5,609 nucleotides of DNA. Source: Acidimicrobiia bacterium. GTDB taxonomy: Bacteria > Actinomycetota > Acidimicrobiia > Acidimicrobiales > Ilumatobacteraceae. The DNA is taken from the NCBI GenBank assembly GCA_009926705.1, contig RFOJ01000068.1, positions 1 through 5,609 of the forward strand, given 5' to 3'. The notes under the pieces were generated by a model. That model saw only the letters and a list, made by a program, of their open reading frames with translations. It was not told the DNA's origin and made no database searches. A program made the translations under genes and the position numbers. Positions within the stretch are counted from its first letter, which is position 1, and every line of letters starts with the position of its first letter. Below, in pieces: positions 1-4,790 of this stretch.

Positions 1-357
1 GCGTTCGCCGACAAGCAACTTCCGTTGCAGATTGCGGTCATGGGTTGCGTAGTGAACGGCCCCGGCGAAGCGCGTGAGGCTGACCTCGGCATTGCTGCCG
101 GCAACAAGCGTGGTCACTTGTTCGTGAAGGGGCGCAACGTGGCCGTCGTGCCCGAGTCGGAGATGGTCGAAGCTCTCGTCGACTGGGCGAGCTTCATCAA
201 CGAGCATGGTGTCGAAGCTGCGCTCAAGCGAGTCGACACCACCATCGCCGAACGTGAAGCGGCGCGTGACCGCTCGGCGTTGCTTGACGAAAAGGGCGAC
301 GATGCAAACCGCTCCAACGAAAAGATCGTCGAAATCCGCCGCACCATCGACGGCTGA
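1..357 (+). CDS. ispG: 4-hydroxy-3-methylbut-2-enyl diphosphate synthase (IspG/GcpE), C-terminal part, 5' truncated
   Basis: The reading frame is open from base 1 to the TGA at 355-357, giving 118 visible residues; the start lies outside the window. IspG is a cytosolic [4Fe-4S] enzyme of the MEP pathway. It reductively converts methylerythritol cyclodiphosphate to HMBDP, a precursor of isoprenoids. The diagnostic block is MGCVVNGPGEAREADLG, beginning at visible residue 14. Its Cys16 (bases 46-48) and Glu23 (67-69) match the last cluster cysteine and the glutamate ligand seven residues later in known IspG. The FVKG and VPE segments that follow also fit the family. The earlier CxxC cysteines lie upstream of the window. 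The usual protein ends soon after the VPESEMVEAL helix; here a charged stretch of roughly 40-50 residues follows, predicted by eye to be helical. The last codons and the stop lie inside the first hairpin repeat. The gene converges on the SGNH hydrolase gene. Identity is secure; the meaning of the tail is unknown. Confidence 0.96.
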   Translation, partial: AFADKQLPLQIAVMGCVVNGPGEAREADLGIAAGNKRGHLFVKGRNVAVVPESEMVEALVDWASFINEHGVEAALKRVDTTIAEREAARDRSALLDEKGDDANRSNEKIVEIRRTIDG

Positions 358-419
358 AGCCGTCGATTATCAACACGGCCGACGGCTGAGGCCGTCGATT
401 GTCAACACGGCTGAAGCCG
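346..419. repeat. Tandem hairpin repeats between convergent ispG and SGNH hydrolase genes
   Basis: Two 32-bp direct copies (349-380 and 381-412) differ at only three positions, and part of a third follows. Each carries an inverted repeat with a TGAA or TGAG loop. The first stem is ATCGACGGC (346-354) with GCCGTCGAT (359-367), a perfect 9 bp. The second is CGACGGC (380-386) with GCCGTCG (391-397), 7 bp. The third is CGGC (408-411) with GCCG (416-419), 4 bp. The ispG stop codon forms part of the first loop. No T-tract follows on either strand, so a classical intrinsic terminator is not supported. The position between two convergent genes would suit a bidirectional 3'-end stabilising or terminating structure, or a REP-like dispersed repeat. 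The repeats and hairpins are seen directly; the role is inferred. Confidence 0.8.
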
Positions 420-428
420 CCCTCGCCG

Positions 429-1268
429 CTACGGCGCGACGCTGGTGACCGGAACGGTCGTCGCGGGCACCGTCGTCGGCACTGCGCTTGTCGTGGTCGT
501 CGTGAGGCTCACCACGCGTTGCGAGAGCACTGTCGCTAGGTCGAGGTACGTCTTGGTACGAACTTCGTAACCGTACGCCGAGTGGTGGATCTTGTCCCAC
601 GCCATCACCGCAGGGTTCTGTTTTGCAAGGCCCGACCAGTCGAAGATGCTCGCCAGCGGGTACTCGGCGAGCGTTCGTTCAAGCGTGGTGTTGAACAGCC
701 GAGAACGATTCACGTTGGACGGAGTATCGACACGGTGCACGTTCACCCACACGACCGGGATGTTCCCGATGGTCGTCATCAACTCGCGGATGAGTGCCGC
801 ATATTCCCGTCGTTTCGACATGAAGAACACGTCGTTGGTGCCGAGCGCCACGATCACTGCTGTGGGTCGCAGACCGGAGGACACCAGTTTCTTGTAGGTG
901 TTGTTGCCCGAATACGTGGTGGAGATGATGCCGCCGATTCGACGCGACCACCATCCGTCGACGACGACGGTGTCGAAGGTTCCTGACGCGGCGAGGCGTG
1001 ACTGCGCTTTCGAGAAGTAGTTCGAGCCCCACGTGAGGCTGTCGCCGAGCACGAGCAGCGTCGACTTCGCCGGCCGTTTGGCCTCGACATTGCTGGGCGC
1101 CGCCACGGTCGTGGTAGCCGGCACGGTCGTCGCCGGCACCGTCGTCACGGCCGGCACAGTCGTAGCCGCCACAGTCGTCGCTGCAGCTCCCGCGCTCGTC
1201 GCGTCGCCGGCTGTGGCCCACATCAACGCGGCCGCGAGAGCGATCACACCCGCGCGACGAAGGGTCAT
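429..1268 (-). CDS. Secreted SGNH/GDSL-type hydrolase with Thr/Val/Pro-rich ends
   Basis: With the ATG at 1268 the protein has 279 residues. A signal peptide is clear: Arg4-Arg5, a hydrophobic core at about 7-20, then Ala-rich residues to about 30. A Thr/Val/Pro/Ala-rich linker spans about 30-58. The SGNH domain covers about 70-250. Block I is LVLGDSLTWGS with the likely nucleophile Ser77. Gly105 in DGWWSR is a plausible block II glycine. GTND at 143-146 supplies the block III Asn145. WDKIHH supplies Asp225 and His228, the block V DxxH pair. A second Thr/Val/Pro tail fills 256-279, with no LPXTG motif or membrane helix. The family includes esterases, lipases and carbohydrate or peptidoglycan deacetylases; the substrate cannot be told here. 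A GTG at 1286, one base after the manA stop, is an alternative start adding six residues. The ATG is preferred because GGCGGG lies just upstream and it gives a compact n-region. It is the last gene of the proS-manA block. Confidence 0.85.
   Translation of the reverse strand: MTLRRAGVIALAAALMWATAGDATSAGAAATTVAATTVPAVTTVPATTVPATTTVAAPSNVEAKRPAKSTLLVLGDSLTWGSNYFSKAQSRLAASGTFDTVVVDGWWSRRIGGIISTTYSGNNTYKKLVSSGLRPTAVIVALGTNDVFFMSKRREYAALIRELMTTIGNIPVVWVNVHRVDTPSNVNRSRLFNTTLERTLAEYPLASIFDWSGLAKQNPAVMAWDKIHHSAYGYEVRTKTYLDLATVLSQRVVSLTTTTTSAVPTTVPATTVPVTSVAP
1104..1184 (-). repeat. In-frame 15/18-bp repeats encoding the Thr/Val/Pro/Ala linker
   Basis: Five imperfect tandem units lie at 1104-1121, 1122-1136, 1137-1154, 1155-1169 and 1170-1184, with lengths 18, 15, 18, 15 and 15 bp. 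On the plus strand each starts CAC(G/C/A)GTCGT, and most end in GCCGG or GCCGC. All lengths are multiples of three, so copy-number change would keep the hydrolase frame. The encoded linker joins the signal peptide to the catalytic domain. Confidence 0.8.
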
Positions 1269-1287
1269 CGACCCGCCAAGAACCACG

Positions 1288-2319
1288 TCACGCGCTCACC
1301 GTGTAGAGCGTCGCCGTTCCGTCGAGCGCTACCGTCTCGCCGTTCGCGACGTACGCGGCCGAGCCAGCCGACAACGAGCCTGCTCGACCTGACGTGCACA
1401 CCAGCATCGTGTGCGTGCGGTTGGCGGTCACGGCAAACGTGCCGTTCAGTTCGTGGCGCATCACCTGAAACGGTGCCGCGCATCGGTACGCCGACGAGAC
1501 GGGGGAGAGTCGCTCCGGCATGACGCGCGGGTCTGCAATCGGCGCGAAACTGGCAACTCTGAAGAATTCGTCGGTGTCGACGTGCTTGTCGGTGAACGCC
1601 GCTCGCACCACGTTGTCGGAGCTTCCCTGCACTTCGAGCGCCATGCCATACAGATACGTGTGTACGTTGCCGGCGTCGAGGTACAGCGCCTCACCTGGCT
1701 GCAGTCGCACGTGGTGCATGAGCAAAGCGATCAGCGAGCGCGGGTCGTCGTAGTGCTCGTTGAGTTGCCGCATCGCATCCGACGGTGTGGAGGGCGCTGC
1801 GAACGTTTCACCACGCAAGATTGCCTTCGCTGCACCTGCGACACCGTCTGCGCGCACGCGTGCAGCCAAGTCGCTCGCACCGGCAACTTCGCAGTTGCGA
1901 AGTGAAGTGGCGTCGTCGACGAACCCGCACAACGCTTCGAACGTCGTCATCGCCACGATCATTTCCGGCTTGGCGCGGTCGTCGGCGTACACGCGGTGCT
2001 TTGCATTGTGTGGCACGCCGGCCTTCTCTTCGCGCGCAAAACCCTGCGCGGCCTGCTCTGCAGACGGGTGCGTCTGCAGCGAGAGCGGTTGTGCCGCGGC
2101 GAGCAGCTTCACGATGAACGGGAGGTCGCCCACTTCGTCCACCAAATACGTCGGTGCCGGAAGATGCACGCTGTCGTCGATCTGTGCTTGGCCGCGCGAG
2201 TGGGTGCCGTACCAAATTTCGGCCCATGGTCGGCCGTCGGCGGTGATGTCGAGCAACGTCGGCAGTGCGTAACGGTCGCCCCACGAATAGTTCTGCGTGA
2301 CGCCCTTCAAAAGGAGCAT
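1288..2319 (-). CDS. manA: Mannose-6-phosphate isomerase, class I
   Basis: This is a cytosolic zinc enzyme interconverting fructose-6-phosphate and mannose-6-phosphate. It feeds GDP-mannose and polyprenyl-phosphate mannose supply, or mannose catabolism. From the ATG at 2319 the protein has 343 residues. The N-terminal GVTQNYSWGD and WAEIWYGTHSRG are typical of type I phosphomannose isomerases. Expected zinc ligands are Gln82 and His84 (LQTHPS), Glu119 (KPEM) and His220 (DAGNVHTYLYG). The block LEVQGSSDNVVRA carries Arg239, matching the catalytic arginine of the E. coli enzyme. The cupin-like C-terminal domain looks complete. The frame extends upstream to 2367, but homologues begin close to the GxxQxYxWG block and those extra residues would overlap proS. 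The chosen ATG has no visible Shine-Dalgarno sequence and sits 7 nt after the proS stop. Translation by coupling or reinitiation from proS is therefore likely. The TGA stop at 1288-1290 nearly abuts the hydrolase gene. Confidence 0.94.
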   Translation of the reverse strand: MLLLKGVTQNYSWGDRYALPTLLDITADGRPWAEIWYGTHSRGQAQIDDSVHLPAPTYLVDEVGDLPFIVKLLAAAQPLSLQTHPSAEQAAQGFAREEKAGVPHNAKHRVYADDRAKPEMIVAMTTFEALCGFVDDATSLRNCEVAGASDLAARVRADGVAGAAKAILRGETFAAPSTPSDAMRQLNEHYDDPRSLIALLMHHVRLQPGEALYLDAGNVHTYLYGMALEVQGSSDNVVRAAFTDKHVDTDEFFRVASFAPIADPRVMPERLSPVSSAYRCAAPFQVMRHELNGTFAVTANRTHTMLVCTSGRAGSLSAGSAAYVANGETVALDGTATLYTVSA

Positions 2320-2326
2320 GACGGTG

Positions 2327-4096
2327 CTACGCGGATGCCGAGATGACGTGGCGTGCCACATCGGCAATCGGCATCTCGCTGGTGGTGCCGGCGATGCGGT
2401 CGCGCACTTCGAGTACGCCCTTTGCCACGCCGCGGCCGGCGATCACAATCATCGGCATACCCAGCAGCTCTGCGTCTTTGAAGCGCACGCCTGGTGACAC
2501 GCCCTCGCGGTCGTCGAGCAGCACGTCAAGCCCCGCCGCCGACAATTCCGCGGCCAGCTTTTCTGCTGCCGGGGCGGTCTCGTCGCCGGGCTTGCCCGCA
2601 ATTACTACGTGCACGTGCATCGGCGCCACGCTGCGCGGCCAGCGCAATCCAATGGCATCGTGCGATGCTTCGGCAATCGCCGCCACTGCACGCGACACGC
2701 CAATGCCGTACGAACCCATCGTCACCACGCGCTGCTTGCCTTTTTCGTCAAGCACGCTCAACCCCAGCACTTCGGCGTATTTGCGGCCCAGTTGGAACAC
2801 ATGGCCCATCTCGATGCCGCGGTCGATGCGCATCGCCGAACCGCAATTCGGGCACGGGTCGCCGTCGCGTACTTCCGCGACGTCGGCGACACCGTCAGCG
2901 GTGAAGTCGCGGCCGTGCACGAGGTTCACCACGTGTTGGCCGGCCTTGTTCGCGCCGGTTGCCCACGCGCTGCCTTTCACCACTCGAGGGTCGAGCAAGT
3001 AGCGAATGCCAAGCGCTTTGCTGGCGCCGAGCACGTCAGGCCCGACGTAACCCTTCACGAGCGCCGGCCGGGAAGCGAAGTCACCGTCGCCGAACGGTTC
3101 CACTTCGGCGGGCACGACAAGTGCCTCGAGTCGCTTCATGTCGACTTCGCGATCACCTGGCACGCCGATGGCGAGCGCTTCGCGTCGACCGTCGGGGTGG
3201 CGCAACATTACGATGACGTTCTTCAGCGTGTCGCCGGCGGTCCACGCACCGCCCTCGCGCTTTAGGTCGTCGCGCGAGTTGAACAGATTGACGAGTGTCT
3301 CGATGGTCGGCGTGTTCGGCGTGTCGACCACTTTCGCAGCCGGCGCACTGGCCACGTCGCCGTCGCGCGGCACGCCGATGCGCACTGCTTCGGTGTTGGC
3401 CCGGTAGTCACAGCTCGTGCAGCGCACGAACGTGTCTTCGCCCGACGGGCATGGCGCGAGAAATTCTTCCGACGCCGAACCGCCCATGGCGCCCGACATC
3501 GCTTTCACGATCACCACGTCGAGGCCGAGGCGCTCAAAGACGCGCTTGTACGCCGCACGGTGTGCGTCGTAGCTGCGCTGCAGGCCGTCGTCGTCGAGGT
3601 CGAAGCTGTACGAATCTTTCATCACGAACTCGCGACCACGCAGCAATCCGGCGCGCGGACGCGCTTCGTCGCGGTACTTGGTTTGTATCTGGTACAGCCA
3701 GACCGGCAGATCTTTGTAACTCGAGTAGAGATCCTTTACGAGCAGCGTGAACATCTCTTCATGCGTCGGGCCGAGCAAGTAGTCGACGCCGCGTCGGTCT
3801 TGCAGGCGGAAGAGGTTGGGGCCGTAGTCCGTCCATCTTCCTGACGCGTCGTAGGGTTCGCGCGGCAAGAGGGCAGGGAAGTGCACTTCTTGCGCGCCGA
3901 TGGCGTTCATTTCTTCGCGCACGACCTGCTCGACTTTTTGCAGCACGCGCATGCCGAGCGGCAGCCAGGTGTATCCACCTGGAGCCGCGCGGCGGATGTA
4001 GCCGGCTCGCACGAGCAAGCGGTGGCTGGGCACTTCGGCTTCGGCCGGGTCGTCGCGCAGCGTGCGTACAAAGAGCGTCGACAAGCGATGAATCAC
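2327..4096 (-). CDS. proS: Prolyl-tRNA synthetase, bacterial type with insertion editing domain
   Basis: This enzyme charges tRNA-Pro with proline in the cytosol and edits mischarged alanine. Its 589 residues suit full-length bacterial ProRS. The order is: N-terminal LSTLFVRTLRDDPAEAEVPSH; motif 1 region GYTWLPLGMRVL (41-52); THEE loop (111-114); motif 2 around KYRDEARPRAGLLRGREF (140-157); insertion editing domain about 230-400; motif 3 GSYGIGVSRAVAAIAE (461-476) with Arg469; and the anticodon-binding domain from about 490. In the editing domain, GANKAGQH ends with His388, at the place of the conserved editing-pocket histidine. Two CxxC pairs (226/229 and 415/418) are visible, as in many bacterial ProRS. 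The start is GTG at 4096, giving MIHRLSTLF, in line with actinobacterial homologues. No Shine-Dalgarno sequence precedes it; the upstream bases are CTTCTTTTTGC. A short upstream ORF overlaps this start in a GTGA arrangement. It heads the minus-strand block with manA and the hydrolase and lies divergent from rimP. Confidence 0.97.
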   Translation of the reverse strand: MIHRLSTLFVRTLRDDPAEAEVPSHRLLVRAGYIRRAAPGGYTWLPLGMRVLQKVEQVVREEMNAIGAQEVHFPALLPREPYDASGRWTDYGPNLFRLQDRRGVDYLLGPTHEEMFTLLVKDLYSSYKDLPVWLYQIQTKYRDEARPRAGLLRGREFVMKDSYSFDLDDDGLQRSYDAHRAAYKRVFERLGLDVVIVKAMSGAMGGSASEEFLAPCPSGEDTFVRCTSCDYRANTEAVRIGVPRDGDVASAPAAKVVDTPNTPTIETLVNLFNSRDDLKREGGAWTAGDTLKNVIVMLRHPDGRREALAIGVPGDREVDMKRLEALVVPAEVEPFGDGDFASRPALVKGYVGPDVLGASKALGIRYLLDPRVVKGSAWATGANKAGQHVVNLVHGRDFTADGVADVAEVRDGDPCPNCGSAMRIDRGIEMGHVFQLGRKYAEVLGLSVLDEKGKQRVVTMGSYGIGVSRAVAAIAEASHDAIGLRWPRSVAPMHVHVVIAGKPGDETAPAAEKLAAELSAAGLDVLLDDREGVSPGVRFKDAELLGMPMIVIAGRGVAKGVLEVRDRIAGTTSEMPIADVARHVISASA

Positions 4097-4128
4097 GCAA
4101 AAAGAAGGTTACCGAGCACGGCTATCAT
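4093..4128 (-). CDS. Possible 11-codon leader peptide overlapping the proS start
   Basis: On the minus strand an ATG at 4128 opens an 11-residue frame, MIAVLGNLLFA. Its TGA (4095-4093) overlaps the proS GTG (4096-4094) as GTGA. An AAAGGA sequence (4141-4136) stands 7 nt before this ATG, a normal Shine-Dalgarno distance, whereas proS has none. This would allow translation of the small ORF to deliver ribosomes to proS. The peptide is hydrophobic and contains no proline, so classical proline-codon attenuation is not suggested. An ORF this short can arise by chance, so this is a tentative call. Confidence 0.3.
   Translation of the reverse strand: MIAVLGNLLFA
4123..4128 (+). promoter_or_regulatory. 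Possible -10 element upstream of the rimP leader terminator
   Basis: TATCAT fits the actinobacterial TAnnnT -10 pattern and would start a transcript near 4134-4136, upstream of the terminator at 4167-4198. No acceptable -35 hexamer is seen at 16-18 nt distance. TACGTT at 4142-4147 is another TAnnnT match. The call is weak and rests mainly on the terminator needing an upstream plus-strand transcript. Confidence 0.2.
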
Positions 4129-4148
4129 GGAGGAGTCCTTTTACGTTC

Positions 4149-4208
4149 AGCATGAGTGCAGACCGCAAAGGCGTGGGTTCACACCCACGCCTTTTTTTGA
4201 CTCATGTT
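4149..4208 (+). other. Outer inverted repeat enclosing the leader terminator
   Basis: CATGAGT (4151-4157) is perfectly complementary to ACTCATG (4200-4206). One G-U pair (4150/4207) and one A-U pair (4149/4208) extend the arm to 9 bp. The arms flank the whole terminator hairpin and its T-tract. In RNA this would make a two-level structure: a long outer stem, unpaired GCAGACCGC, then the inner 12-bp hairpin. The pairing is seen directly. Whether it forms or matters is inferred, since the distal arm is only transcribed on read-through. Confidence 0.5.
4167..4198 (+). terminator. Strong intrinsic terminator in the proS-rimP intergenic region
   Basis: AAAGGCGTGGGT (4167-4178) pairs perfectly over 12 bp with ACCCACGCCTTT (4183-4194), with a TCAC loop, and the run of seven T is at 4192-4198. 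The oligo-T is on the plus strand only, so it ends rightward transcripts. There is no plus-strand gene just upstream: ispG ends 3.8 kb away and proS is transcribed in the opposite direction. The element therefore terminates a leader or small RNA beginning in this intergenic region, or transcription antisense to proS. It lies 79 nt before rimP, so it may attenuate the rimP-nusA operon. Confidence 0.85.
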
Positions 4209-4277
4209 TCGGGTGTACGAGGGTGAAAAAGACAGCGGTACTACAACGAAGCCACCACCAGGAGAACGACCAGCCCG

Positions 4278-4790
4278 ATGAGCACTGACACCGTCGTCGA
4301 ACGAGTGCGCGCACTCGCTGCTCCGGTCGTCGCCGACCTCGGCCTCGAGATCTACGACATCGAGATGGTCTCAGGCGTGCTTCGCCTCAGCATCGACACG
4401 CCTCCTGGCCGCCCAGGTGGGGTAACCCTCGACAACATCGCGCTCGTCAGCCGCCTCGTGTCGCGCGAACTCGACCACAACGACCCGATGCCCGGTCGCT
4501 ACACGCTCGAAGTCACGAGCCCAGGTCTCGAGCGCCCGCTGCGCACGCCGAATCACTTTCAGCGCGAAGTCAACAAAGTCGTCTCGGTACGTCTGCACCA
4601 CGCCGTCGAGGGCCGCCGTCGCCTGCAGGGCACGCTCTTGCGCGCCGACGACAAGAGCATCATCGTCTGTCTCGAAGACACTGGTACCGACATGACCGTC
4701 GCCTACGGCGACATCGAACGCGCCCGCACGGTCTTCGTGTGGGGTAAGTCTCCCAAGCCAAGCCGAACCAACGAGGAGGTTGCATCGTGA
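4278..4790 (+). CDS. rimP: Ribosome maturation factor RimP
   Basis: RimP binds free 30S subunits and assists late assembly around the 3' domain of 16S rRNA and proteins such as S19. The 170 residues include the N-terminal alpha/beta domain (about 1-86), with LAAPVVADLGLEIYDIEM near the start and the hallmark YTLEVTSPGLERPL at 75-88. The C-terminal SH3-like domain (about 89-158) starts HFQREVNKVVSVRL and contains the LQGTLLRADD strand pair. A short polar tail follows. The ATG at 4278 is the natural start. The best Shine-Dalgarno match, AGGAG at 4260-4264, is 13 nt away, longer than usual, so initiation may be modest. It is the first gene of an operon with nusA, which it overlaps by 3 nt (GTGA). 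The leader carries a strong terminator. Identity is secure from the SPGLERPL motif and from the neighbouring nusA. Confidence 0.95.
   Translation: MSTDTVVERVRALAAPVVADLGLEIYDIEMVSGVLRLSIDTPPGRPGGVTLDNIALVSRLVSRELDHNDPMPGRYTLEVTSPGLERPLRTPNHFQREVNKVVSVRLHHAVEGRRRLQGTLLRADDKSIIVCLEDTGTDMTVAYGDIERARTVFVWGKSPKPSRTNEEVAS
4773..4780 (+). promoter_or_regulatory. Shine-Dalgarno sequence for nusA
   Basis: GAGGAGGT lies inside the end of rimP, 6 nt before the GTG at 4787. This near-perfect site fixes the nusA start and contrasts with the weak sites of rimP, manA and proS. Confidence 0.85.

Noticed and set aside
1411..1905. Plus-strand open frame of 164 codons
   Set aside because: It lies fully antisense to manA, whose zinc-ligand and catalytic motifs are clear; high GC content explains the missing stops.
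2320..2367. Upstream extension of manA by 16 codons
   Set aside because: It would overlap the end of proS by about 40 nt and adds residues unlike homologues, which start just before the GxxQxYxWG block.
2609..3265. Plus-strand open frame of 218 codons
   Set aside because: It is antisense to proS, is rich in His/Arg/Ala in the way GC-rich shadow frames are, and has no family signature.
4167..4194. T-box-like sequence on the minus strand, GGGTGTGAACCCACGC, in the proS leader
   Set aside because: The likeness to the T-box AGGGTGGNACCGCG core is partial and comes from the terminator palindrome. No specifier loop or following minus-strand terminator is seen.
4197..4202. TTGACT as a -35 box for rimP after the terminator
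   Set aside because: It matches five of six consensus bases, but no TAnnnT element stands 16-18 nt downstream, and two of its bases belong to the terminator T-tract.
4127..4288. Plus-strand ORF from ATG 4127 running over the terminator into rimP
   Set aside because: It would be 53 codons through a strong terminator hairpin, lacks a well-placed ribosome site and resembles no known protein. The nested ATG at 4152 (24 codons) has the same problem.
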